Shown in pieces: positions 34,387 to 42,385 of a DNA stretch of 64,000 nt. A model generated the notes under the pieces. It made no database searches. It was not told the DNA's origin and saw only the letters and a list, made by a program, of their open reading frames with translations. The position numbers and the translations under genes were made by a program. Origin of the DNA: JAVBWO01 sp036677375 (lineage in GTDB: Bacteria; Bacillota; Dehalobacteriia; UBA4068; UBA4997); NCBI GenBank assembly GCA_036677375.1, contig JAVBWO010000019.1:1-64000 (forward strand), written 5' to 3'. Every line of letters begins with the position of its first letter. The first letter of the stretch is position 1.

Positions 34387-35868
34387 GTGGAAAAGTTTGA
34401 TATTATGCAGGATATCGCCGAAAGAACAGGGGGGGATATCTATTTGGGCGTCGTTGGCCCTGTGCGTACCGGCAAATCGACCTTTATCAAAAGGTTCATG
34501 GAATTGCTCGTCCTTCCCAATATCGATCAATTCCATGAACGGGAGCGCGCCCATGACGAGATGCCGCAATCCGGCGCCGGGCGCACCATAATGACCACCG
34601 AGCCGAAATTTATTCCGGCGGAAGCGGTGGAGATTCCCATTATCTCGGGTATGAACGCCCGGGTGCGCCTGGTGGATTGCGTGGGCTATGGGGTAGCGGG
34701 GGCTTTAGGATTTGACGAGGGGACAGGAGCACCCAGGATGGTGCATACCCCTTGGTTTGACGAGGCGATTCCTTTTCAGGAAGCGGCGGAGATCGGCACC
34801 CGGAAGGTGATCACCGACCATTCCACCATCGGCATCGTTGTGACCACAGACGGCGATTTTACCGGCATTGACCGGGAAAATTTCCGTCCCGCCGAGGACC
34901 GGGTCATTGCGGAAATGAAGGAGCTTGGCAAACCCTTTGTTATTATCTTTAACTGCCAGAATCCGGAAAGTCCGCGAATTCAAGGGGAAGTCAAACGTTT
35001 GAGCGATACCAATGAGGTAACAGTGCTGCCTATGAATGTGGCCACCATGACGGAAGCGGACTTGCTCATGGTCTTGCAGGAAGTCCTGTACGAGTTCCCC
35101 GTGACCGAGGTCAACGTGAACCTGCCCCGCTGGATCGAGGAACTGGAAACGATCCATTGGCTTAGACAGCGTCTTGAGGAAAACGTAGCGGAGGCGGTGA
35201 AAGGCGTACACAGGATCAGAGATATCGATAATATGGTCAACGCATTGCAGGATACCGATCTGGATATGGTGGTAGAGCTGAAGGAGATGAAGCTTGCCAC
35301 AGGGGCCGCTTCTATTTGCATTACCATTGACGATTGTCTGTACTACAAGGTGCTGACAGATTACGCCGGGATGCCCATAGAAGGGCAGCATAGCCTGATC
35401 CCCATTGTACGGGATTTTGCCACTGCCTACAAAGAGTGGCATAAGATGGCGGATGCCTGGATCATGGCGCGTGCTTCAGGCTATGGCGTCGTGCCGCCGT
35501 ATGTGGATGATATGTATCTTGAAGATCCGGAGCTGATCAAGCAAGGAGGCCATTTCGGTGTACGCTTGAAAGCAAGCGCACCCAGTTATCATATTATTAA
35601 AACCAATATCGGAACGGAAATTACCCCCTTGATTGGTACGGAGCGTCAATGCGAAGAATTGGTGCGCTACATTATGGAAGAGTTCGAGGATGATCCGCAA
35701 AAGATTTGGGACACCAATATCTTCGGCAAGTCCCTCAGTGAATTGGTTCAGGAAGGCATCCAGGGCAAGATCTATCAAATGCCGGAGAATGCCCAGGGCA
35801 AACTCCAGGAAACTCTGCAGCGTATTGTCAACGAAGGAGGCGGCGGTTTAATCTGCATTATTTTATAG
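34387..35868 (+). CDS. spoIVA: Stage IV sporulation protein A (spore coat morphogenetic ATPase)
   Basis: A 493-residue SpoIVA, the ATPase that polymerises on the forespore surface as the base of the spore coat. Seen are MEKFDIMQDIAERTGGDIYL, the Walker A VVGPVRTGKSTFIKRFME (about residue 23), the switch-like DCVGYGVAGALG, TDHSTIGIVVTTDGD, and the conserved C-terminal NEGGGGLICIIL end. This proves descent from an endospore former. It starts at GTG 34387 with GAGGGAGGG upstream. Sigma-E control is expected from the family; a CATACTTT sequence at 34291 resembles a sigma-E -10, but no matching -35 was found. Confidence 0.97.
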   Translation: MEKFDIMQDIAERTGGDIYLGVVGPVRTGKSTFIKRFMELLVLPNIDQFHERERAHDEMPQSGAGRTIMTTEPKFIPAEAVEIPIISGMNARVRLVDCVGYGVAGALGFDEGTGAPRMVHTPWFDEAIPFQEAAEIGTRKVITDHSTIGIVVTTDGDFTGIDRENFRPAEDRVIAEMKELGKPFVIIFNCQNPESPRIQGEVKRLSDTNEVTVLPMNVATMTEADLLMVLQEVLYEFPVTEVNVNLPRWIEELETIHWLRQRLEENVAEAVKGVHRIRDIDNMVNALQDTDLDMVVELKEMKLATGAASICITIDDCLYYKVLTDYAGMPIEGQHSLIPIVRDFATAYKEWHKMADAWIMARASGYGVVPPYVDDMYLEDPELIKQGGHFGVRLKASAPSYHIIKTNIGTEITPLIGTERQCEELVRYIMEEFEDDPQKIWDTNIFGKSLSELVQEGIQGKIYQMPENAQGKLQETLQRIVNEGGGGLICIIL

Positions 35869-35897
35869 ATTTTGGTACAAAGATATATAACATAATG

Positions 35898-35924
35898 AAA
35901 AAGGCGGCTTAGGCCGCTTTTTTT
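35898..35924 (+). terminator. Terminator after spoIVA
   Basis: AAAAAGGCGGC with GGCCGCTTTTTTT around a short loop, 30 bp past the stop. Confidence 0.85.
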
Positions 35925-36090
35925 ATTGCGTCATGCTGGGATATTTGTTATACTGAGCAAAATGTATCGTATGTTGCAGGCGGGGTCTGGTTTCGGCAAA
36001 TGATGCTATAACGAAATCCTGCCCTTTGACAAAGCCCAAATAATTGAGCAAACGATATGTGCAAATTGAGAAAAAGAAAGAGGTGCTATT

Positions 36091-37389
36091 ATGGCTAAAA
36101 AAATTGGTGTCGGGATCATTGGTTTGGGAACCATTGGCGGCGGTACCGCCAAGGTGTTGGTAGGGAATGCGGATATTATTACCTCCCGAACTACAGCCAT
36201 TGAATTGCGCCGTGTTTGTGATAAAGATACCGCTATGGCCCGGGAGAAGATCTCTGCTCTGGGATTGGATGCCGCTATTGTGACGGATAAAATCGACGAT
36301 GTCATCCAAGATCCTTCCGTGGATATCGTTGTGGAACTGATGGGCGGTGTCGATCTGGCCTACGAGGTACATATGGCGGCCATCGCTCAAGGGAAAAGCG
36401 TGGTTACCGCCAATAAGGATCTCATCGCTACTTATGGCAAAGAACTTTTTACCGCGGCGGAAAAGGCCGGCGTGGATCTTTTCTTTGAAGCTGCCGTGGC
36501 AGGCGGCATCCCTATTATTAAAGCATTGCGGGAAAGCTTGGCTGCCAACCGGGTGAAAAAAATCATGGGGATTGTTAATGGAACCACCAACTATATTTTA
36601 AGTAAGATGACCGCTGAAGGCGTGGACTTTCAGCCGGTGTTGAAACAGGCCCAGGTTCTGGGTTATGCCGAAGCCAATCCGGTAAGCGATGTGGGTGGCC
36701 ATGACGCCGCCCGAAAAATGGCGATTTTAGCTACTTTATGCTTTGACAGCCAAGTCACGGAGGAAATGGTAGCGGTTCGGGGCATCGAGGAGATCACTCA
36801 GTTGGATATCGCCTATGCTAAGCAATTCGGCTATACCGTCAAGCTTTTGGGTGTTGCCAAGGACGCGGGTCAGGAAATCGAGGTATGGGTCTCTCCCGTC
36901 ATGATTCCAACCAGCCATCCGCTAGCCGCGGTGAATGATTCCTTCAATGCCATCTTTGTAGAAGCAGATCCTCTCGGCACCGCCATGTTCTACGGCCGGG
37001 GCGCCGGGGAGATGCCAACCGCCAGCGCCGTTGTAGGTGATATCATCAGCGCGTCGGAAAATATCTTGTGTAATTGTCAGGGTAAGGTGGGATGTACGTA
37101 TTTTGCCGGGAAAAAGGTGCAGGCCTTAGAGGCGAGCATCAGCAAATATTATATCCGTCTGATCGTGCCGGATCGCCCAAGAGTTTTGGCAATGATTGCC
37201 GATACCATTGGCGCCAGCAATGTAAGTATCAAATCCATGTTACAGACCAGGCGGTTAGGGGACGCACAGGCGGAGATTGTTCTGATTACTCACGAAGTCA
37301 GCGCAGGCGATATGAAAAAGGCCGTGGAGCGCCTTGAGCGGCTTGCAGAAGTAGACGAAGTAGCCAATGTCATTCGTGTGGACGATTAG
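36091..37389 (+). CDS. hom: Homoserine dehydrogenase with ACT domain
   Basis: A 432-residue enzyme reducing aspartate semialdehyde to homoserine. The NAD(P) fold shows VGIIGLGTIGGGTAKVL (residues 7-23); then VVELMGGVDLAYEVHMAAI, VTANKDLIA, EAAVAGGIPIIKALRESL, the catalytic region GIVNGTTNYILSKM, GYAEANPVSDVGGHDAARK and the substrate site GRGAGEMPTASAVVGDI. A C-terminal ACT domain (about 352-432, YYIRLIVPDRPRVLAMIADT) points to threonine feedback control. Start ATG after AGAGGTGCTATT. Followed by tandem repeats, then thrB. Confidence 0.97.
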   Translation: MAKKIGVGIIGLGTIGGGTAKVLVGNADIITSRTTAIELRRVCDKDTAMAREKISALGLDAAIVTDKIDDVIQDPSVDIVVELMGGVDLAYEVHMAAIAQGKSVVTANKDLIATYGKELFTAAEKAGVDLFFEAAVAGGIPIIKALRESLAANRVKKIMGIVNGTTNYILSKMTAEGVDFQPVLKQAQVLGYAEANPVSDVGGHDAARKMAILATLCFDSQVTEEMVAVRGIEEITQLDIAYAKQFGYTVKLLGVAKDAGQEIEVWVSPVMIPTSHPLAAVNDSFNAIFVEADPLGTAMFYGRGAGEMPTASAVVGDIISASENILCNCQGKVGCTYFAGKKVQALEASISKYYIRLIVPDRPRVLAMIADTIGASNVSIKSMLQTRRLGDAQAEIVLITHEVSAGDMKKAVERLERLAEVDEVANVIRVDD

Positions 37390-37397
37390 TTTTAATG

Positions 37398-37680
37398 TTC
37401 GCGCAATAGGCTGGATCATCAATGAAGCTGATCTGCCGCGGCGCTAGATGGCACCCGCCGTCAGGTTTTAATTTTCGCGCAATGGGATAGCAATTAGCAA
37501 AGCTTATATGCCGCGGTAATAGAAGGGACTCGACATCAGTTTTTAGCGTTCGCGAAGCAGGACGGATCATCAATAAAGCTTATATCCGTGGCGACAGATG
37601 GAATCTGACGCCGGGCCTTGGCGTTCGCACAACGGGCTAGGTCATCAATAAAGCTTATATGCCGCGGTGATAGTTGCATT
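37398..37680 (+). repeat. Four degenerate tandem repeats of about 75 bp between hom and thrB
   Basis: Units begin at 37398, 37474, 37549 and 37624, giving periods of 76, 75 and 75 bp. Each starts with TTCGCGCAA or a variant, continues with GGATCATCAATAAAGC and then TTATATGCCGCGG, and ends in a run before the next TTCG. The fourth unit loses similarity about 57 bp in. The units have diverged, so they are old. They fill nearly the whole 333-bp gap. An open frame runs through the last unit into thrB, but the family start lies at 37723. Confidence 0.85.
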
Positions 37681-37722
37681 TATATGTGCATTCGAGATTG
37701 TGCTTGGTGCGGGAGGATTATA

Positions 37723-38637
37723 ATGAAAGTAAAAGTACAGGTTCCGGCTACTACGGCCAATCTGGGACCGGGATTTGATACCTTTGGCATTGCTTGGAAA
37801 CTCTATAATATCCTTTGGGCCGAACTGCGTTCCGGAAATGCTTTGACGGTAGAAAATGAAAACCAGGATTCGCCGGAACTGGCCGATCCTAAACGGAATT
37901 GGGTGTCTGTGGCGGCGGCAAAGCTTTTTACCGCTGCTGGCGCGGAGGACTTGGGCGCGCATTTTGTTTTGAACAATCAGATTCCGGTTTCCCGCGGTCT
38001 GGGTAGTTCTGCCGCCGCTATTGTTGGCGGTCTTTTGGCTGCCAATACACTTTTGGGTGATGTTTTTACCTTGGAGGAATTGACGGAAATGGCGGTAGAC
38101 CTGGAAGGCCATCCCGATAATGTTTGTCCCGCTCTTTACGGCGGTTTTGTCGCTTCCTGCCGCAGGAGCGGTGAGACCACTACCATGCTGCATATCAAAC
38201 CTCCCGCAATTTTAAAGGGCGTGGTGGCTGTTCCCGATTTTCAACTGGCTACTAAGGTGGCCCGCGGGGCAATGCCCAAAGAAGTCGCCATGGGCGATGC
38301 GGTTTTTAATGTCCAATGCGCTTCCCTGCTTTTGGGAGCGATGATCATGGGAGATACAGCCCTCATGAGTAAAGTGATGGAGGATAAACTGCATCAGCCT
38401 TACCGGTTCCCGCTGATTCCCGGCGCCTATGAGGTTTTGGAAGCCGCCAAAAAAGCCGGCGCTATTTCCACCGCGCTGTCCGGTGCAGGGCCTACTTTGA
38501 TCGCTTTTACCGATCAAGAGGGCAGCGCTATCGGCGAAGCCATGGAAAAAGCCTGGTTGGAACAGGGAATCAAAAGCCATGCGATGGTTTTGGAGCAGGA
38601 TGCTGACGGTGCAAAAATTTTGGAAATATTAGTATAG
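37723..38637 (+). CDS. thrB: Homoserine kinase
   Basis: A 304-residue GHMP-family kinase that phosphorylates homoserine on the way to threonine. MKVKVQVPATTANLGPGFDTFG is the classical N-terminus; the ATP loop is PVSRGLGSSAAAIVGGLLAA (about residues 87-106), with DLEGHPDNVCPALYGG and STALSGAGPTLIAF completing the fold. The ATG at 37723 has GCGGGAGG upstream. The longer in-frame reading back to 37618 is repeat DNA and not part of the protein. Together with hom and lysC it forms the aspartate-family block. Confidence 0.96.
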   Translation: MKVKVQVPATTANLGPGFDTFGIAWKLYNILWAELRSGNALTVENENQDSPELADPKRNWVSVAAAKLFTAAGAEDLGAHFVLNNQIPVSRGLGSSAAAIVGGLLAANTLLGDVFTLEELTEMAVDLEGHPDNVCPALYGGFVASCRRSGETTTMLHIKPPAILKGVVAVPDFQLATKVARGAMPKEVAMGDAVFNVQCASLLLGAMIMGDTALMSKVMEDKLHQPYRFPLIPGAYEVLEAAKKAGAISTALSGAGPTLIAFTDQEGSAIGEAMEKAWLEQGIKSHAMVLEQDADGAKILEILV

Positions 38638-38707
38638 AATCTTGCGGCATTAGGCAAGATGAGGTAAAATACTCTTTATACTAGAGTAATTAATGGGAGG
38701 CAATCCA

Positions 38708-39934
38708 ATGGCACTTGTAGTACAGAAGTATGGCGGCAGCTCCGTAGCCAATGCGGAACGGATCCAACGGGTGGCGGCGCGTATCGCCAAAACAGCGGAC
38801 TCGGGAAATCAGGTGGTAGTCGTAGTTTCCGCCATGGGCGATACCACAGACGATTTGATTGCATTGGCATACCAATTAAATGATAATCCATCGGCTCGGG
38901 AAATGGATATGCTTATGGCTTGCGGTGAACAGCAATCCATTGCTTTATTGGCCATGGCTCTCAATGCCATGGGTAAAAAAGCCATTTCTTTTACCGGCGG
39001 TCAGGCCGGTGTTCATACCGACCGGGTGCACCGTAGGGCCAAGGTGATGTATATTGAACCGACCCGCCTGAACAAAGCTTTGGCGGACGGAAACATTATT
39101 ATAGTGGCCGGATTCCAGGGAATTGACGATGAAGGAGAGATCTTTACGCTGGGCCGGGGCGGTTCCGATACCTCCGCGGTTGCCTTGGCCATTGGGCTGG
39201 ATGCGGATTATTGTGAGATTTATACCGATGTGGATGGCGTTTATACTTCCGATCCCCGGGTTGTGAAAAAGGCTCGAAAATTAGAGGAGATTTCTTTCGA
39301 CGAAATGCTGGAAATGGCAAGCCTTGGCGCCGGGGTCTTGAATGCCAGAAGCGTGGAGCTTGCCAAGCTCCATGGTATGCCGGTTTGCGTGCGGTCCAGT
39401 TTCAACGAAAACGAAGGCACCATGGTAAGGGAGGGAAAGGACATGAAGCAATTAGAAAAAGATATGTTTGTGACCGGGGTGGCATGCGATAAAGATGTGG
39501 TTAAGGTGACTTTGGTGAATGTAGCGGATATCCCTGGCGTTGCCAGTATTCTGTTTTCCGCTTTGGCCAACGAGAAGATCAACGTGGATATGATCGTGCA
39601 AAGCGGTGCCAGGGAAGGGAGAAACGACATTTCCTTCAGCACCGGTACCGAGGAACTCGTTAAACTAAAGAATATCATGAAACATGTATTGGCGGAGGTA
39701 AAAGGGGAACGCTTCTTTATTGAAGAGAACGTTGCCAAGGTTTCCATTGTGGGAGCCGGTATGGCCAATAATCCGGGCGTTGCCGCTAAGATGTTCCAGG
39801 TTCTGGCCGACAATGATATCAATATAGAGATGATTTCCACCTCAGAGATCAAGGTTTCCTGCGCGGTGCCCAAAGAAAAGGCCAATGAAGCAGTGGTTGC
39901 CTTGCATACGGCTTTTGAATTGGATACCGAATAA
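38708..39934 (+). CDS. lysC: Aspartate kinase, two ACT domains
   Basis: A 408-residue aspartokinase giving aspartyl phosphate, the entry to Lys, Thr and Met. The kinase part has VVQKYGGSSVANAERI (residues 4-19), GEQQSIALLAMALN, LGRGGSDTSAVALA and YTDVDGVYTSDPRVV. Two ACT domains (about 262-404) with VTLVNVADIPGVASILFSAL and VSIVGAGMANNPGVAAKMFQ provide feedback control, as in the Lys/Thr-sensitive class. ATG 38708 has GGGAGGCAATCC upstream. In this frame the usual internal start of the small beta subunit could be the ATG-rich area near 39424-39463. Confidence 0.96.
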   Translation: MALVVQKYGGSSVANAERIQRVAARIAKTADSGNQVVVVVSAMGDTTDDLIALAYQLNDNPSAREMDMLMACGEQQSIALLAMALNAMGKKAISFTGGQAGVHTDRVHRRAKVMYIEPTRLNKALADGNIIIVAGFQGIDDEGEIFTLGRGGSDTSAVALAIGLDADYCEIYTDVDGVYTSDPRVVKKARKLEEISFDEMLEMASLGAGVLNARSVELAKLHGMPVCVRSSFNENEGTMVREGKDMKQLEKDMFVTGVACDKDVVKVTLVNVADIPGVASILFSALANEKINVDMIVQSGAREGRNDISFSTGTEELVKLKNIMKHVLAEVKGERFFIEENVAKVSIVGAGMANNPGVAAKMFQVLADNDINIEMISTSEIKVSCAVPKEKANEAVVALHTAFELDTE

Positions 39935-39953
39935 AAAACCGATATAGACATTG

Positions 39954-39987
39954 AAAAACCTGACGGTTAATTCCGTCAGGTTTTTTT
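39954..39987 (+). terminator. Terminator after lysC
   Basis: AAAAACCTGACGG/CCGTCAGGTTTTT with a 6-nt loop and a T7 run. Confidence 0.9.
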
Positions 39988-40112
39988 GTAGTTATATGGT
40001 TAATCATTTTGCCTTTAGTTTATGTATGATACTCACCTTGCTCTGAAATTTAACCAAGATACATATAAACTGAAAGGGGTAACGGTTATAACGTCAGCAA
40101 GGAGGCTTGAGA

Positions 40113-40259
40113 GTGTTCAAACCAGTCAACATACTTCGGAGTTTGATCAGAAGGATTGAGCATGGTGTGAAAAATATAAGGGCAAAATGTAAGGATATGC
40201 CTGCTTTCCTGGTAGATCATGGTTTGGCGGAGCAGGGTCGAAAACCGGAAAATCTTTAG
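40113..40259 (+). CDS. Possible 48-residue basic small protein
   Basis: GTG at 40113 is preceded by AGCAAGGAGGCTTGAGA, an excellent ribosome site. It opens 48 codons: MFKPVNILRSLIRRIEHGVK, NIRAKCKDMPAFLVDHGLAE, QGRKPENL. The protein is basic with an amphipathic helix in the first half (LRSLIRRIEHGVKNI). I recognise no family. It lies between lysC and the tRNA-Pro gene in an otherwise gene-free stretch. It could be a real small ORF or a chance frame behind a Shine-Dalgarno-like sequence. Confidence 0.4.
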   Translation: MFKPVNILRSLIRRIEHGVKNIRAKCKDMPAFLVDHGLAEQGRKPENL

Positions 40260-40321
40260 GCATTCTTCCCGAAAAAAGCTTGACAGATAAGGCGTTAAGC
40301 TCTATAATATACAAGTGTCGT

Positions 40322-40399
40322 CGGGGCGTAGCTCAGTTTGGCTAGAGCGCTACCTTGGGGTGGTAGAGGCCGCACGTTCAAGTCGTGTCGCTCCGACCA
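40322..40399 (+). tRNA. tRNA-Pro (anticodon GGG)
   Basis: Cloverleaf: acceptor CGGGGCG/CGCTCCG, D arm TAGCTCAG...GAGC, anticodon stem CTACC/GGTAG with loop TTGGGGT (anticodon GGG), T arm GTTCAAGTC, discriminator A and encoded CCA. It is the integration site of the island that follows; its last 45 bases recur at 45200-45244. A terminator stands directly behind it. Confidence 0.95.
40355..40399 (+). repeat. attL: 45-bp direct repeat in tRNA-Pro 3' end
   Basis: The segment from the anticodon loop (TTGGGG) to the CCA end is identical to 45200-45244. This is the identity block expected from site-specific integration into a tRNA gene. Confidence 0.93.
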
Positions 40400-40403
40400 A
40401 GAG

Positions 40404-40443
40404 AAAGCAGGTGTTATCTTTTTGATAGCACCTGCTTTTTTTG
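40404..40443 (+). terminator. Terminator behind tRNA-Pro
   Basis: AAAGCAGGTGTTATC with GATAGCACCTGCTTT and a T-run. A related but diverged hairpin occurs at 49194-49236. Confidence 0.85.
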
Positions 40444-40450
40444 TTTCTCT

Positions 40451-40470
40451 ACCACAATTTTACCACAATT
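40451..40470. repeat. Paired ACCACAA repeats near attL (putative arm sites)
   Basis: ACCACAATTTTACCACAATT holds two ACCACAA words 11 bp apart. A near copy is at 45088-45108, at the other end of the island. Confidence 0.6.
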
Positions 40471-40482
40471 AGAAATAAAAAA

Positions 40483-41310
40483 TTATAACCTTGCTATAGC
40501 CGCTCGCAAGAGATCATCTTGCTTATGAATATAGATATTAGCGGATGTGGTAAAATCGGCATGTCTCATAAGAAGTTGGATGGTCTTGGAATCGGCTCCG
40601 GAACGGTATAAGCGGGTCGCAAACGTATGCCGGCAACAATGGGGTGGCAGATATCGAATATTCTTATCGGCGCTGGCTATTATCTTATTCATAATGTTTT
40701 CATATATCCGGCCAAAGGTTCGGGGATTAATGATCTGCCCCTGCATGTTCACGAATAGGAAGTCGCAATCGGGAGGCGCTGCCAAAATCCTGGTCGCTAG
40801 AAGTTGTATTACTTTTAGAGAAACAGGAATCGTACCAAAACTTGCGGTGTTTTTTGGTTCACTGAGCACGCCCTTGCCACCGGATCTGGACAAAGAGTGA
40901 CAAACAGTAATGGTGTTGTCTTTGATATTAATATCATTTTTACTGAGGGCCAGAAGCTCACCAGAGCGCAAACCCGTATTGAGCATGATATAGATTGTAT
41001 CTCCCCACGGGTGTTTCAGACACTCTTCTTCAATAACGGCTATTTCTTCCGGAGTAAAACTGTCTTTTTCTTTTTTCTCTGCGACAGGCGTTTTGATTGT
41101 TATATACTTGGCCGGATTTTTTGCAATTACCTCATTCATTTCAGCGTAATCCAAAATAGAAAATAAGACGGCTTTAGTTTTAGATATATATTGCCGACTA
41201 TATTTTTCTTTAATCATATTATCAATAATGGGCTGTAAGTGAATCAGCTTTATATCCCTTACCTTTAATTTTCCAAGAGAAGGCAGAAGAACCGTAATAT
41301 AATTGAGCAA
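40483..41310 (-). pseudogene. Tyrosine recombinase/integrase, 5'-truncated
   Basis: 275 codons from a TTG cover the end of the core-binding domain (LPSLGKLKVRDIKLIHLQPI) and the full catalytic domain: TGLRSGELLAL with the first Arg, PPHCCRHTFATRLYRSG with HxxR, LLMRHADFTTSANIYIH with the second His and the nucleophile Tyr. Integrases of tRNA-targeting islands are usually 360-400 residues; the N-terminal arm-binding domain and the start of the core-binding domain are missing. The frame begins 12 bp from the start of the divergent Xre gene, whose ribosome site overlaps it. It is therefore a deletion product and unlikely to recombine normally, although a shorter active protein is not excluded. 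Confidence 0.75.
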
Positions 41311-41322
41311 AGGAGGGTGCGT

Positions 41323-41520
41323 ATGCTAAAAATTACATTAAAAGCTGCAAGAACGAATAACAAATTGACGCAAGAAGATGCAGCTAAACAAATCAGTATC
41401 AGCCCTGATACACTTAGTAATTATGAACGAGGGCTATCTTATCCCGATGTTCCGATTTTAAAAAAGATCGAACAGGTTTATGGGGTTAATTACAATGATT
41501 TAATTTTTTTGCCTAAGTAA
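41323..41520 (+). CDS. Xre-family helix-turn-helix regulator
   Basis: A 65-residue protein consisting only of an HTH_3 domain: LKITLKAARTNNKLTQEDAA, KQISISPDTLSNYERGLSYP, ILKKIEQVYGVNYNDLIFLP. Such proteins are phage or island repressors. ATG 41323 has AAAGGAGGGTGCGT upstream. Because that ribosome site sits inside the broken 5' end of the integrase gene, its original promoter is gone. Confidence 0.85.
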   Translation: MLKITLKAARTNNKLTQEDAAKQISISPDTLSNYERGLSYPDVPILKKIEQVYGVNYNDLIFLPK

Positions 41521-41599
41521 TAGTTTCGTTTAACTATACTGCTGATGATAAGTATTATGATTTTAAGCTCCTGTTCATTTGGAGGGAATAAGATGTTGA

Positions 41600-41759
41600 T
41601 TACCGACAATAGCGATAAGCAAGTGGTTTGTACTTGCTTTTGATCTTTGCTTTTATACCATTCGTGTGCATGATTCGCTGAATCTGGTAAATGCTGATAA
41701 ACACGCCGTACACCGTAGTTGTTATTGTTCTCCCGTTCTACCTGACGAATGATTGAAGC
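41600..41759 (-). pseudogene. IS3-family transposase (OrfB) fragment, frameshifted
   Basis: On the minus strand one frame reads ASIIRQVERENNNNYGVRRV then YQHL, and a second frame continues with IQRIMHTNGIKAKIKSKYKP before a TAA. YGVRRVYxxL followed by RRVxRIMxxxGIKAKxxxKYKP is the helix-turn-helix part of IS3 OrfB. A frameshift or small deletion separates the two parts; the DDE catalytic region is absent. No terminal repeats are recognisable. The fragment abuts the terminase remnant. Confidence 0.65.
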
Positions 41760-42097
41760 AACACCGCATCTTTATTCTGCTGCTTGGGGCAGCCTTCCGA
41801 TACCCAACGGTAATATCCGCAAGGCTGATGGCAAATGTTAAGGTTCGCGCATATATAGACAGAGCCCTGGCAGAGCGCAGCCGTCGCACAGGCGTTAATG
41901 CTGATCGGGTAGTTAGAGAATTAGCGCGCATTGCATTTCTCAATCCTCCCGATATTGTGGATGCTTTTGATGCTACGATCAAAGATGAAGCAACACGGTA
42001 TGACACAGCAGCCATATCCTCTATCAAAGTCAAACGCACACCCACGGAGGATGGGGTCATTGTAGAGTGTGAAGTTAAGTTTGCCGACAAGGTCTAA
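41753..42097 (+). pseudogene. Phage terminase small subunit, 5'-damaged
   Basis: 115 codons whose last 90 read VISARLMANVKVRAYIDRAL, AERSRRTGVNADRVVRELAR, IAFLNPPDIVDAFDATIKDE: the terminase_2 (YqaS-like) small subunit pattern, in which the usual preceding helix-turn-helix (AAIRAGYS...) is replaced by unrelated sequence from the junction with the IS3 fragment. The C-terminal part KVKRTPTEDGVIVECEVKFADK is intact to a stop. No large terminase subunit follows. It shows that the island derives from a prophage. Confidence 0.65.
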
Positions 42098-42385
42098 GGC
42101 CGAAAACAACAGAGCGCCCGGGGATCATACCGAAACAGGCGTCGTTATATTGCAGGAGGTTATGCTTTACCCACTGAGCCTATTGGCGGTGATGAGAATG
42201 GCTAGAGTGATCGTGCAAGATGTTTGCAAAAAGTGAGAGGGCATGATAACCATTATATATTGAATCTAAGGGGATATACGATATATATCAATATTGTGAT
42301 TTAATCTTGTAATTCTATTCCAAAAAATATATAATAAAACAAGTAGCTAAAAAGATGAATATTATGCATTAAAGGAGGTGTTTCG
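42098..42385 (+). other. Remnant DNA between terminase fragment and LysR gene
   Basis: An open stretch at 42119-42205 reads RGSYRNRRRYIAGGYALPTE then PIGGDENG and stop. Its composition looks coding, but there is no start and I do not recognise the family; it is probably another prophage scrap. The rest is AT-rich upstream DNA of the LysR gene. Confidence 0.35.

Noticed and set aside
37398..37680. CRISPR array between hom and thrB
   Set aside because: The repeated words are diverged, spread over the whole unit, only four units exist, and no cas gene is nearby.
37618..37722. N-terminal extension of homoserine kinase
   Set aside because: The extra 35 codons lie in the tandem repeat DNA, and the family N-terminus begins at MKVKVQVPATTAN with its own Shine-Dalgarno.
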